Assembly (NCBI RefSeq): GCF_004005495.1
Contig: NZ_RZYA01000021.1
Coordinates: 93,699 to 157,698, forward strand
DNA: 64,000 nt
Direction: 5' to 3'
Origin: Streptomyces antnestii
GTDB lineage: Bacteria > Actinomycetota > Actinomycetes > Streptomycetales > Streptomycetaceae
The notes beneath the pieces are model-generated. The model made no database searches. It saw only the letters and a list, made by a program, of their open reading frames with translations, and was not told where the DNA came from. Of the stretch, positions 15,837 through 24,724 are shown in pieces. The translations under genes and the position numbers were made by a program. Every line of letters starts with the position of its first letter. Position 1 is the first letter of the stretch.

Positions 15837-17285
15837 TCAGGTGAGGTCGACCTCGGGGTACAGCGGGAAGCCGCTCAGCAGGTCGGACGCGCGCGAGGAG
15901 ACCTCGTCGGCGATCTTCGGGTCCAGGGTGTGCTGCGCCTTGGAGGGCGCGCCCTTGCTGGTTGTGCCCGGCTCCGCGGCGGCCAGGACCCGGTCCATCA
16001 GGCCGGCGACCTCGTCCATCTCCGTGGCGCCCAGACCTCGGGTGGTCAGGGCGGGGGTGCCGATGCGGATGCCGGAGGTGTACCAGGCACCGTTGGGGTC
16101 GGCGGGGATGGAGTTGCGGTTGGTGACGATGCCGGAGTCGAGGAGCGCGTTCTCGGCCTGGCGACCGGTGAGCCCGTAGGACGTGGCGACGTCGATCAGG
16201 TTGAGGTGGTTGTCCGTACCGCCCGTGACGAGCGTGGCGCCGCGGCGGGTCAGGCCTTCGGCGAGGGCGCGGGCGTTGTCGACGACGGCCTGGGCGTAGG
16301 TACGGAACTCGGGGCGGCGGGCCTCGGCGAGGGCGACGGCCTTGGCGGCCATGACGTGCGGCAGCGGGCCGCCGAGGACCATCGGGCAGCCGCGGTCGAC
16401 CTGGTCCTTCAGGGAGTCGTCGCACAGGACCATGCCGCCGCGCGGGCCGCGCAGCGACTTGTGCGTCGTGGTGGTGACGATCTGGGCGTGCGGGATCGGG
16501 TCGAAGTCGCCGGTGAGGACCTTGCCGGCGACGAGGCCCGCGAAGTGCGCCATGTCGACCATGAGGGTCGCCCCGACCTCGTCGGCGATCTCGCGCATGA
16601 TGCGGAAGTTCACGAGACGCGGGTACGCGGAGTAGCCGGCGACGATGATCAGCGGCTTGAAGTCGCGGGCGCTGGCGCGCAGGGCCTCGTAGTCGACGAG
16701 GCCGGTCTGCGGGTCGGTGCCGTAGCTGCGCTGGTCGAACATCTTGCCGGAGATGTTCGGGCGGAAGCCGTGGGTGAGGTGGCCGCCGGCGTCCAGGGAC
16801 ATGCCGAGCATGCGCTGGTTGCCGAAGGCCTGGCGGAGCTCGGCCCAGTCGGCGTCGGTGAGGTCGTTGACGTTGCGGACGCCCGCGCGCTCCAGGGCGG
16901 GAGCCTCGACGCGCTGGGCGAGGACGGCCCAGAAGGCGACGAGGTTGGCGTCGATGCCGGAGTGCGGCTGGACGTAGGCGTGGCGGGCGCCGAAGAGCTC
17001 GCGGGCGTGCTCGGCGGCGAGGGCCTCGACGGTGTCCACGTTGCGGCAGCCGGCGTAGAAACGGCGGCCGACGGTGCCCTCGGCGTACTTGTCGCTGAAC
17101 CAGTTGCCCATCGCGAGGAGGGTCGCCGGGGAGGCGTAGTTCTCACTGGCGATGAGCTTGAGCATCTCGCGCTGGTCGGCGATCTCCTGGCCGATGGCGT
17201 CGGCCACGCGGGGCTCGACACCGCGGATCACGTCGAGCGCGCTGCGGAAGGCTACGGACTCGGTGGAGAGGGTGGGCTCTGGCAT
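15837..17285 (-). CDS. glyA: Serine hydroxymethyltransferase
   Basis: 482 aa PLP enzyme interconverting serine and glycine with transfer of a one-carbon unit to tetrahydrofolate. Seen in the sequence: LIASENYASPATL, the HAQIVTTTTHKSLRGPRGGM block with the PLP lysine in THKSLRGPRGG, and an extended C-terminus relative to E. coli GlyA (about 417 aa), typical of the actinobacterial long form. ATG 17285 has GGAGG just upstream; the open frame continues to 17426 but that region is the ZTP riboswitch. One-carbon stress sensed through ZTP should raise its expression. Confidence 0.95.
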   Translation of the reverse strand: MPEPTLSTESVAFRSALDVIRGVEPRVADAIGQEIADQREMLKLIASENYASPATLLAMGNWFSDKYAEGTVGRRFYAGCRNVDTVEALAAEHARELFGARHAYVQPHSGIDANLVAFWAVLAQRVEAPALERAGVRNVNDLTDADWAELRQAFGNQRMLGMSLDAGGHLTHGFRPNISGKMFDQRSYGTDPQTGLVDYEALRASARDFKPLIIVAGYSAYPRLVNFRIMREIADEVGATLMVDMAHFAGLVAGKVLTGDFDPIPHAQIVTTTTHKSLRGPRGGMVLCDDSLKDQVDRGCPMVLGGPLPHVMAAKAVALAEARRPEFRTYAQAVVDNARALAEGLTRRGATLVTGGTDNHLNLIDVATSYGLTGRQAENALLDSGIVTNRNSIPADPNGAWYTSGIRIGTPALTTRGLGATEMDEVAGLMDRVLAAAEPGTTSKGAPSKAQHTLDPKIADEVSSRASDLLSGFPLYPEVDLT

Positions 17286-17356
17286 GACGGACCTCCGGAC
17301 GGATGGGGCCTCCCCCTGCCCGAGCGAGGTCGGGAGCCGGGGAAGTTCACGGGTCG

Positions 17357-17433
17357 GCCCAGGCGCACGGCACACAGTTCTCGGGCCGCTCCCTGATGGT
17401 CGGTCCCATCCAAGCGCGCCAGTCACGGCCCTG
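17357..17433 (-). ncRNA. ZTP (pfl) riboswitch upstream of glyA
   Basis: Read on the minus strand, the conserved elements occur in order: GGGCCGTGACTGGCGC, a GATGG...CCATC stem, GGGAGCGGCCC, and GTGCGCCTGGGC. GGGCCG pairs with CGGCCC, GATGG with CCATC, and GGCGC with GCGCC (pseudoknot), as in the published pfl motif. ZTP riboswitches sense the folate-starvation signal ZMP/ZTP and switch on glyA, folD or purH genes. This one lies about 70 bases ahead of the glyA start, with a GGAGG ribosome site between. Confidence 0.88.
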
Positions 17434-17552
17434 TGGCCACACTACCGGGCGCGCCGGAGGGCGAGGTTTCCCGGTCCACGATGCGAGCGACGATAGGAAG
17501 GGGCCACAAGCCCGCGTCTGCGCGCCGCAAGAGCTGTAAGAACGGAGATCCC

Positions 17553-18779
17553 GTGACTGCTGTGACTCCTCCGAATGCCGCAACGGAAGCCTTCATCGCC
17601 GCGTCCGAAGCGCACAGTGCGCACAACTACCACCCGCTGCCCGTCGTGGTCGCCACGGCGGAGGGGGCGTGGATGACGGATGTCGAGGGGCGCCGCTACC
17701 TCGACATGCTCGCCGGTTACTCGGCGCTCAACTTCGGCCACGGGAACCGGCGGCTCATCGACGCCGCCAAGGCCCAGCTGGACCGGGTGACGCTGACGTC
17801 CCGCGCCTTCCATCACGACCGGTTCGCCGAGTTCTGCACCCAGCTCGCGGACCTGTGCGGCATGGACATGGTGCTGCCGATGAACACGGGGGCGGAGGCG
17901 GTGGAGACCGCCGTGAAGACGGCGAGGAAGTGGGGGTACCAGGTCAAGGAGGTGCCCGACGGGAGAGCGAAGATCGTCGTGGCGGGCAACAACTTCCACG
18001 GCCGGACCACGACGATCGTCAGCTTCTCCACGGACCTGGAGGCGCGCGCGGACTTCGGGCCCTACACGCCCGGGTTCGAGATCGTTCCGTACGGCGACCT
18101 GACGGCGCTGCGCGGCGCTGTCACCGAGAACACGGTCGCGGTGCTGCTCGAACCGATCCAGGGCGAGGCCGGCGTCCTCGTGCCACCGGCCGGATATCTG
18201 CCGGCGGTACGGGAGTTGACCCGCGAGCGGAACGTGCTGTTCATCGCGGACGAGATCCAGTCGGGGCTCGGGCGCACCGGGCGGACGTTCGCCTGTGAGC
18301 ACGAGGGCGTGGTGCCCGACATGTATGTCCTGGGCAAGGCGCTCGGCGGCGGGGTCGTACCGGTGTCGGCGGTGGTGGCCGGCGAAGACGTGCTCGGGGT
18401 GTTCAAGCCGGGTGAGCACGGGTCGACGTTCGGCGGGAACCCGCTGGCCTGCGCCGTGGCCCTCGAGGTCATCGCGATGCTGCGGAGCGGGGAGTTCCAG
18501 AGGCGGGCGGCGGAGCTGGGCGAACACCTTCACGCGGAGCTGGCCCTGCTGGCGGGGACGGGCAGGGTGACGCAGGTGCGGGGACGCGGGCTGTGGGCGG
18601 GGGTCGACATCGATCCGTCGTGCGGCACGGGGAGGGAGATCTCGGAGAAGCTGCTGGACAAGGGGGTTCTCGTCAAGGACACCCACGGGAGCACGATCCG
18701 GATCGCTCCCCCACTGGTGATCAGCAAGGAGGACCTGGACTGGGGACTCGACCAGCTCCGGGCGGTCCTGGCCGACTGA
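17553..18779 (+). CDS. rocD: Ornithine--oxo-acid aminotransferase
   Basis: 408 aa class III PLP aminotransferase converting ornithine plus 2-oxoglutarate to glutamate semialdehyde and glutamate. Features: NYHPLPVVVATAEGAWMTDVEG at the start of the fold, MNTGAEAVETAVKTARKWGY, the cofactor block FIADEIQSGLGRTG, and VLGKALGGG with the PLP lysine. The NYHPLPV start and MNTGAEAVETA are more like RocD than acetylornithine aminotransferase. GTG 17553 has GGAG upstream. It is divergent from glyA and its riboswitch. Confidence 0.9.
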   Translation: MTAVTPPNAATEAFIAASEAHSAHNYHPLPVVVATAEGAWMTDVEGRRYLDMLAGYSALNFGHGNRRLIDAAKAQLDRVTLTSRAFHHDRFAEFCTQLADLCGMDMVLPMNTGAEAVETAVKTARKWGYQVKEVPDGRAKIVVAGNNFHGRTTTIVSFSTDLEARADFGPYTPGFEIVPYGDLTALRGAVTENTVAVLLEPIQGEAGVLVPPAGYLPAVRELTRERNVLFIADEIQSGLGRTGRTFACEHEGVVPDMYVLGKALGGGVVPVSAVVAGEDVLGVFKPGEHGSTFGGNPLACAVALEVIAMLRSGEFQRRAAELGEHLHAELALLAGTGRVTQVRGRGLWAGVDIDPSCGTGREISEKLLDKGVLVKDTHGSTIRIAPPLVISKEDLDWGLDQLRAVLAD

Positions 18780-18782
18780 CCC

Positions 18783-18827
18783 CTGCAGTCGCTACCTCTG
18801 CAGTCGCTACCTCTACAGTCGCTTCGT
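18783..18827 (+). repeat. 15-bp triple tandem repeat before the DMT gene
   Basis: CTGCAGTCGCTACCT occurs twice exactly and a third time with changes, and the third copy runs into the GTG start at 18826. It fills the whole 46-bp gap between rocD and the next gene, and no ribosome binding site is visible. Confidence 0.75.
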
Positions 18828-19683
18828 GCTTCTTGGAATGGTGTGTGCGCTCGGGTCCGCGGTCTGTTTCGGTACGGCTTCCGTGTTGCAGGCGGTCGCC
18901 GCGCGGGCCGCGGAGCCGGGGTCGGGGTCGGGGGTCGACGCGGCGTTGTTGCTGCGGGCGCTGCGGCAGTGGCGTTACGTCGCGGGCCTCGGGCTCGACG
19001 GGCTCGGGTTCGTGCTGCAGGTCGTGGCACTGCGGTCGATTCCGATCTACGCCGTGGGGGCGGCCCTTGCCTCGAGTCTGGCGGTGACGGCGGTGGTCGC
19101 TTCCCGGCTGCTTGACGCGCGGTTGAGCGGTGTCGAGTGGGGCGCCGTCGGGGTGGTGGTCGCGGGCCTCGCGATGCTGGGCCTCGCGTCGGGGACGGAG
19201 GGAGGGGAGCCGGGTTCGGACGCGTTGCGGTACGCGATGCTGGCGACGGCGGCCGGTGTGCTGCTGATCGGGGCCGTGGCGGGGCGGCTGCCGGGGCGGG
19301 GCCGGGCGCTGGCTCTGGGCCTTGGCGCCGGGTGCGGGTTCGGGGTGGTGGAGGTGTCGGTGCGGCTCATCGACGATGTCTCTCCGGGGGCCCTGCTCAG
19401 CAATCCGGCGACGTACGCGCTGCTGCTCGGTGGAGGTGCGGCGTTTCTGCTGCTGACGTCGGCGTTGCAGAAGGGGTCGGTGACCACGGCCACCGCCGGG
19501 ATGGTCGTGGGCGAGACGGTCGGGCCGGCGCTGATCGGCGTGGTCTGGCTCGGGGACCGCACGCGCGAGGGGCTGGCCTGGCTGGCCGTTCTCGGGTTCG
19601 TGGTGGCCGTGGCGGGGGCGCTGGCCCTTGCGCGTTTCGGGGAGGCGCCGGTGGAGGACGCCTCCGAGCCCGTCCGGGTCTGA
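18826..19683 (+). CDS. DMT-superfamily (EamA/NIPA-like) membrane transporter
   Basis: 285 aa with about nine or ten hydrophobic helices. It opens MLLGMVCALGSAVCFGTASV, a typical DMT start with a small-residue-rich first helix, followed by the internal repeat of such proteins. The family exports metabolites, amino acids or drugs; NIPA-type relatives move Mg2+. The substrate is not deducible. The start GTG 18826 lies within the last copy of a 15-bp repeat and lacks a ribosome site, so translation may depend on rocD or on an unusual start. Confidence 0.8.
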   Translation: MLLGMVCALGSAVCFGTASVLQAVAARAAEPGSGSGVDAALLLRALRQWRYVAGLGLDGLGFVLQVVALRSIPIYAVGAALASSLAVTAVVASRLLDARLSGVEWGAVGVVVAGLAMLGLASGTEGGEPGSDALRYAMLATAAGVLLIGAVAGRLPGRGRALALGLGAGCGFGVVEVSVRLIDDVSPGALLSNPATYALLLGGGAAFLLLTSALQKGSVTTATAGMVVGETVGPALIGVVWLGDRTREGLAWLAVLGFVVAVAGALALARFGEAPVEDASEPVRV

Positions 19684-19696
19684 CGGCGCCGCCGCG

Positions 19697-21121
19697 CTAC
19701 GGCAGTACCCGGCACAGGGCTTCCAGGGCTCCTGACCAGGCGTGGTCCGGTGGGGTTCCGTAGCCGACCACCAGGGCGTCCTGGGTCGCCGTGGCGGGGG
19801 CGTCGTCGTGGCGGAAGCTGGAGAGGCCGGATACGCCGAGGCGCTGCCAGGCGGCGGCGCGGACCACGGACTGTTCGGTGCCGGGCGGGAGTTGGAGGAC
19901 GGCGTGCAGGCCGGCGGCGATGCCGGTGACGCGGACGTCGGGGGCGCGTTCGGCGAGGGCGGCCACGAGCTGGTCGCGGCGCCGGCGGTAGCGCAGGCGG
20001 GCGCCGCGGACGTGACGGTCGTAGGCGCCGGAGCCGATGAACTCCGCGAGGGTCAGCTGGTCGAGGACGCCGCAGGACCAGTCGGCGCTGCCCTTCGCCT
20101 CCGTGACCTCCGCGGCGACGGACGGCGGGAGTACCAGCCAGCCCAGGCGCAGGCCGGGGGCGAGGGACTTGCTGGCCGTGCCGAAGTAGACGACGCGGTC
20201 GGGGTCGAGGCCCTGGAGGGCGCCGACGGGCTGGCGGTCGTAGCGGAACTCGCCGTCGTAGTCGTCCTCCAGGATCAGTCCGCCGGTGCGGCGGGCCCAG
20301 TCGACGGCGGCGGTGCGCCGGTCGGGGTGGAGGGGCACGCCCATGGGGAACTGGTGGGCGGGGGTCAGCAGGGCGGCGCCCACGTCCGGTTCACCGGCGG
20401 CCAACTCACCGGTGCGGGTGCCCAGTTGATCGAGAGGAAGGGGGTGGGTCCGCAGGCCGGACCGGGTCAGGATGTTCCAGTGGATGTCGAGCCCGTACGT
20501 CTCCACGGCCACGTCGCGCACGCCCCTGCTCCGCAGTACCTCGCCGAGCAGCATCAGGCCGTGGACGAAGCCGGAGCAGATCACGATGCGGTCGGGATCG
20601 GCGTGGACGCCGCGGGCGCGGGCCAGGTAGCCGGCGAGGGCGGTGCGCAGTTCGACGCGGCCGCGCGGATCCCCGTAGCCGAGGGCGTCGTTCGGGGCGG
20701 CGGTGAGGGCGCGGCGCGCCGCCTTGAGCCATTCGGCGCGCGGGAACGAGGACAGGTCGGGGGTGCCGGGGTGCAGGTCGTGGCGGAGTCCGGCCGGGGC
20801 GCGCCGACCGCGGGCCGGGCCAGGCTCGGGCGTCTCCACCGGCCGCTCCGCCACGCGGGTTCCCGAGCCCTGGCGCGCGGTGAGCCAGCCCTCGGCGACG
20901 AGGTCCGCGTAGGCGTCGGCGACGGTGTTGCGGGCGATGCCCAGATCGGCGGCGAGGGTGCGGGAGGACGGCAGCCGGATGCCGGGGGCGAGGCGTCCGC
21001 CGCGTACGGCGTCGCGGAGCGCGTCGGTCAGGCCTTTGCGCAGGCCGGAGCCGGTCGGCTCGATGTGCAGATCGATACCGAGCGCTTGACCGGAGGGCGA
21101 AGTGGCCCAGGATTCCACCAT
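19697..21121 (-). CDS. MocR/GabR-type regulator (GntR HTH fused to aminotransferase domain)
   Basis: 474 aa. Residues 15-85 are a GntR winged helix (GLTDALRDAVRGGRLAPGIR, then LPSSRTLAADLGIARNTVADAY). Residues from about 110 on are a fold-type-I aminotransferase domain with the PLP lysine in YFGTASKSLAPGLRLGW. Such regulators use PLP, often with an amino-compound ligand, to sense vitamin B6 or GABA-like molecules. It is divergent from a small AhpD-like gene with only 47 bp between, so it very likely controls that gene. Family assignment is firm; the ligand is inference. Confidence 0.9.
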   Translation of the reverse strand: MVESWATSPSGQALGIDLHIEPTGSGLRKGLTDALRDAVRGGRLAPGIRLPSSRTLAADLGIARNTVADAYADLVAEGWLTARQGSGTRVAERPVETPEPGPARGRRAPAGLRHDLHPGTPDLSSFPRAEWLKAARRALTAAPNDALGYGDPRGRVELRTALAGYLARARGVHADPDRIVICSGFVHGLMLLGEVLRSRGVRDVAVETYGLDIHWNILTRSGLRTHPLPLDQLGTRTGELAAGEPDVGAALLTPAHQFPMGVPLHPDRRTAAVDWARRTGGLILEDDYDGEFRYDRQPVGALQGLDPDRVVYFGTASKSLAPGLRLGWLVLPPSVAAEVTEAKGSADWSCGVLDQLTLAEFIGSGAYDRHVRGARLRYRRRRDQLVAALAERAPDVRVTGIAAGLHAVLQLPPGTEQSVVRAAAWQRLGVSGLSSFRHDDAPATATQDALVVGYGTPPDHAWSGALEALCRVLP

Positions 21122-21168
21122 GGGAATGGACCATACCCGTGGGCTATTCCGCTCGTAGGGTCGAGAGC
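21122..21168. promoter_or_regulatory. Shared promoter/operator of the MocR-AhpD divergent pair
   Basis: Only 47 bp separate the two start codons. The region holds GGAATGGACCAT and GGCTATTCC, an imperfect inverted repeat (GGAAT...ATTCC), and must contain both promoters and the MocR site. Confidence 0.45.
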
Positions 21169-21693
21169 ATGACGACGACGAACGACGAAACGACCAGCAC
21201 CGAAGCCGCCGGCAAGGAGTACGTCCACGAGCACGCGCCGCGCCTGGCGTGGGCCAAGCACGCCCCGGACGTCTACAAGGCCATGATCCGGCTCGACGCC
21301 GAGTCCCGTAAGGGCGTCGACCCGGTGACGCTCGAACTGGTCAAGATCCGCGCCTCGCAGCTCAACCACTGTGCGTTCTGCCTCGACATGCACTCCAAGG
21401 ACGCGCTCGCCGCGGGCGAGAGCGTCGAGCGGATCATCCAGCTCAGCGCGTGGGAGGAGTCGCGGCACTTCTACACGGCCCGGGAGATCGCGGCGATCGA
21501 GCTGACCGAGGCGATCACCGTGCTGACCGACGGGTTCGTGCCGGACGAGACGTACGCGCGGGCGGCCGAGCTGTACGACGAGCGGGAGCTGACGCAGCTG
21601 ATCGCCGCGATCACGGTGATCAACGCGTGGAACCGGTTCGGCGTCTCGACGCGGATGGTGCCCGGGCACTACACCGCGGGGGACTTCAAGTAG
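21169..21693 (+). CDS. AhpD-like carboxymuconolactone decarboxylase-family protein
   Basis: 174 aa alpha-helical protein with the AhpD redox signature: LNHCAFCLDMHSKDAL contains CxxC and the following His. AhpD-type proteins use the two cysteines as an alkylhydroperoxidase-linked disulfide reductase. ATG 21169 is preferred over an upstream in-frame start at 21139, which would leave almost no promoter. Divergent from a MocR-type regulator and followed by a strong terminator, so it is a single-gene unit under PLP-dependent regulation (inference). Confidence 0.87.
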   Translation: MTTTNDETTSTEAAGKEYVHEHAPRLAWAKHAPDVYKAMIRLDAESRKGVDPVTLELVKIRASQLNHCAFCLDMHSKDALAAGESVERIIQLSAWEESRHFYTAREIAAIELTEAITVLTDGFVPDETYARAAELYDERELTQLIAAITVINAWNRFGVSTRMVPGHYTAGDFK

Positions 21694-21712
21694 CGGCCAT
21701 CGCACAGCACGC

Positions 21713-21748
21713 ATGCCGGGTGCCCCGTCAGGGGAGGGCACCCGGCAT
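21713..21748. terminator. Terminator between convergent genes
   Basis: ATGCCGGGTGCCC pairs with GGGCACCCGGCAT, a 13-bp perfect stem with a 10-base loop, located between the AhpD-like stop (plus) and the binding-protein stop (minus). It can serve both directions. Confidence 0.85.
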
Positions 21749-21761
21749 ACGCGTGTGACCA

Positions 21762-22754
21762 CTACTTGGGCAGCCAGGCCCGCCATGTGGACTCGTGCTC
21801 GTCGATCCACTTCTTCGCCGCCTCGTCCGGCGACATCTTCTTGTCGGCGATGAGCAGAGAGACCTCGTTCTGGTCCTCGGTCGTCCACTTGAAGTTCTTC
21901 AGGAACTGCGCCGCCTTGCCGCCGCTCTTCGAGAAGTCCGCGTTGAGGTACTTCTGCAGCGGCGTCTTCGGGTAGGCGCAGGCGACCTTCTTCGGGTCGG
22001 CGTCGCAGCCGTCCTTGTACGCCGGCAGCTTCACCTCCGTCATCGGCACCTTCTTGAACAGCCACTGCGGCTGGTACCAGTACGTCAGGAAGGGCTTCCT
22101 GGCCTTGGCGAACTGCTTGATCTGGGTGATCTGCGCCGCCTCGGAGCCCGAGAAGACGACCTGGTACTTCAGCTTCAGGTTGTCGACAAGGGCCTTGTCG
22201 TTCGTGACGTACGACGGGGATCCGTCGAGGAGTTGGCCCTTGCCGCCGCTCTCGGCGGTGCGCAGCTGGGACGCGTACTTGTTGAGGTTCTTCCAGTTCG
22301 TGACGTCCGGGTGCTGCTCGGCGAAGTACGTGGGGACGAACCAGCCGATGTGTCCGGTGACGCCGAGGCCGCCGCCGTTCACGATCGTCTTCTTGTCCTT
22401 GACGTACCGCTGCTCCTGGTCGGGGTGGCCCCAGTCCTCCATGATCGCGTCGACGCGGCCCTGGCTGAGCGCGTCCCACGCGGGGACCTCGTCGACCTGG
22501 ACGGTGTCGACGCGGTAGCCGAGCTCGTGCTTGAGCAGGTACTCGGCGACGGCGATGTTGGACTGCGCGCCCACCCAGGACTGGACGGACAGGGTCACCG
22601 TCTTGGCGCCCTTCGCGTTCGCGTACGGGGAGGACTGCTTGGTCATGTCGGCGGCGCCGCAGCCGGTGGCCACCAGGAGGGTGCCCGCGGCCGCGAGGCC
22701 GATGGTCGTGCGGCGTACCCGGATCGACATACGCATGGATATACGCATGGTCAC
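21762..22754 (-). CDS. Glycine-betaine/choline-type ABC substrate-binding lipoprotein
   Basis: 330 aa. The signal peptide ends in a lipobox (LLVATGCGAAD), so the protein is lipid-anchored outside the membrane. The OpuAC-like domain follows (VDTVQVDEVPAWDALSQGRV, MEDWGHPDQEQRY, aromatic-rich YWYQPQWLF, consistent with a quaternary-amine cage). GTG 22754 overlaps the permease stop (GTGA); ATG 22748 is two codons later. It is the last gene of the betB-betA-ATPase-permease-binding protein operon, so choline, betaine or a similar osmolyte is the expected ligand. Confidence 0.9.
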   Translation of the reverse strand: MTMRISMRMSIRVRRTTIGLAAAGTLLVATGCGAADMTKQSSPYANAKGAKTVTLSVQSWVGAQSNIAVAEYLLKHELGYRVDTVQVDEVPAWDALSQGRVDAIMEDWGHPDQEQRYVKDKKTIVNGGGLGVTGHIGWFVPTYFAEQHPDVTNWKNLNKYASQLRTAESGGKGQLLDGSPSYVTNDKALVDNLKLKYQVVFSGSEAAQITQIKQFAKARKPFLTYWYQPQWLFKKVPMTEVKLPAYKDGCDADPKKVACAYPKTPLQKYLNADFSKSGGKAAQFLKNFKWTTEDQNEVSLLIADKKMSPDEAAKKWIDEHESTWRAWLPK

Positions 22755-24724
22755 GCTCCCTTCTTCGCGCGGCGCTCGGTCGGCTGCGTGACCCGGTCGA
22801 GCATGAGTCCGAGGCACACGATCGCGGCGCCCGCGACGAGCCCGGTCGCCAGGTCGCCCTGCGCGAGGCCGAACACGACGTCGTAGCCGAGCGCGCCGCC
22901 GCCCACCAGGCCGCCGATGATGACGACGGCGAGGACGAGGACGACTCCCTGGTTCACGGCGAGGAGCAGCGCGGGCCTGGCCAGCGGCAGCTGGACCTGG
23001 CGCAGTTGCTGCCCGCTCGTCGCGCCCATGGACCGGGCCGACTCCATGGCCGCCCCGTTCACCTGGCGCAGACCCTGCGTCGTGATGCGGATGACGGCCG
23101 GCAGCGCGTAGACCACGGCCGCGGCGACGGCGGGGGCGCGGCCGACGCCGAACAGCGCGACCACCGGGATCAGGTACACGAACTGCGGCATCGTCTGGAA
23201 GACGTCGAGGACGGGCCGCAGCAGCAGTTCGACGCGCTCGCTCCGCGCCGCCGCGATGCCGACGGCGAAGCCGATGACCAGCGTCACGGCGACGGCCGCG
23301 AGGACCTGGGACAGCGTGTCGAGCGACGGCTTCCACACACCGAGGACGCCGATCGCGGCCATGGCGAGCACGGCGGTCAGGGCGGTGCGCCAGGTGCCGA
23401 TCAGCCAGGCGAGCGCGGCGACGACGAGGAGCACGGCCCACCAGGGCATGCCCTGCAGGCCGTCGCGCACCGGGTCGAGGACCCAGGTGGTGAAGTGGCC
23501 CGCCCAGTCGGCGGTTCCGCCGATGTAGGGGACACCGGAGTACAGGTGGCTGGTCATCCAGTCGACGGCGTTGTTGACCGGGTCGGCGATGTTGACGATC
23601 CACGTGTCGGGCCAGTCGATGCGGCCGGCGAAGCGGGCCGCGAGGGCGACGGCGATCGTCACAAGCGCCGCCACGCCCCAGCCGCTGAGACCGTGCAGGC
23701 GGCGGCCGTCGGGTTCGGCGGCACCGAGCCGCTCCCCCGCCGCGGCCGTCGTACGGTCCAGGATCACGGCGAGCAGCACGATCGGGATGCCGGCGGCGAG
23801 AGCCGCGCCGACGTCCACGGATGCCAGTGCCTGGTACACGCGGTCACCGAGACCGCCCGCGCCGATCACCGACGCGATGACGGCCATCGAGAGCGCCATC
23901 ATGATCGTCTGGTTGAGCCCGAGGAGGAGCTGCTTACGGGCGAGCGGGAGCCGGGCCGTGAGGAGCCGCTGCCGCGCGGTCGCGCCGAGCGAGGCGACGG
24001 CCTCCATGACACCGCCGTCGGCCTCGCGCAGGCCGAGCGCGGTGAGGCGGGCCATGGGCGGGGCCGCGTAGACCACGGTCGCGAGGACGGCGGCCGGGAC
24101 ACCGATGCCGAACACGAGGACGACCGGCAGCAGGTACGCGAACGCGGGCAGGACCTGCATCGTGTCGAGTACGGGCCGCAGCGCCCGGTTCGTACGGTCG
24201 GACAGGCCGGCGGCGAGTCCGAGGACCGCGCCGAGCACGACCGAGGCGAGTACGGCGACGATCATGAGCGCGAGCGTCTGCATGGTGGGAACCCACATGC
24301 CGAGGAGCCCGCAGGCGAGGAACGCGGCGGTGGCGGCCGCCGCGAGCTTGAGGCCCGCCACGCGCCAGGCGATGAGCCCGGCCGCGGCGGTGACGCCGGC
24401 CCAGCCGGCGGCGAGGAGCACCAGGTAGACGCCGCGCACACAGATGACGACGGCGTTGCTGATGTGGCCGAAGAAGTAGAGGAACAGCGGGTGGCTGTCC
24501 CGGTTGTCGATGATCCAGTCACTGGTCTTGCCCAGCGGTCCGGTCAGGTCGACGGTGAGCGCGTGCGGCCAACTGCCGCTCGCCCACTTGGCGTTGACGA
24601 TCGGGATGAGGACGGCCGCGACGACGGCGAGCAGCAGGAGCTTGCCGAGGGCGCGGTTGCGCACGAGCGCGCCGAGGCGCGAGGTGTCCGCCGCGGGGGC
24701 GGTGACGGTACTGGCGGCGGCCAT
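22751..24724 (-). CDS. Fused double permease of a glycine-betaine-type ABC transporter
   Basis: 657 aa, about twice the length of a ProW/OpuAB permease. Two complete permease halves are seen, each with the ABC EAA loop: one near GLREADGGVMEAVASLGATA and one near GLRQVNGAAMESARSMGATS, each followed by RLPLARKQLLLGLNQ or QLPLARPALLLAVNQ. About a dozen membrane helices. A single chain thus replaces the usual homodimer. ATG 24724 overlaps the ATPase stop (ATGA). Confidence 0.92.
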   Translation of the reverse strand: MAAASTVTAPAADTSRLGALVRNRALGKLLLLAVVAAVLIPIVNAKWASGSWPHALTVDLTGPLGKTSDWIIDNRDSHPLFLYFFGHISNAVVICVRGVYLVLLAAGWAGVTAAAGLIAWRVAGLKLAAAATAAFLACGLLGMWVPTMQTLALMIVAVLASVVLGAVLGLAAGLSDRTNRALRPVLDTMQVLPAFAYLLPVVLVFGIGVPAAVLATVVYAAPPMARLTALGLREADGGVMEAVASLGATARQRLLTARLPLARKQLLLGLNQTIMMALSMAVIASVIGAGGLGDRVYQALASVDVGAALAAGIPIVLLAVILDRTTAAAGERLGAAEPDGRRLHGLSGWGVAALVTIAVALAARFAGRIDWPDTWIVNIADPVNNAVDWMTSHLYSGVPYIGGTADWAGHFTTWVLDPVRDGLQGMPWWAVLLVVAALAWLIGTWRTALTAVLAMAAIGVLGVWKPSLDTLSQVLAAVAVTLVIGFAVGIAAARSERVELLLRPVLDVFQTMPQFVYLIPVVALFGVGRAPAVAAAVVYALPAVIRITTQGLRQVNGAAMESARSMGATSGQQLRQVQLPLARPALLLAVNQGVVLVLAVVIIGGLVGGGALGYDVVFGLAQGDLATGLVAGAAIVCLGLMLDRVTQPTERRAKKGA

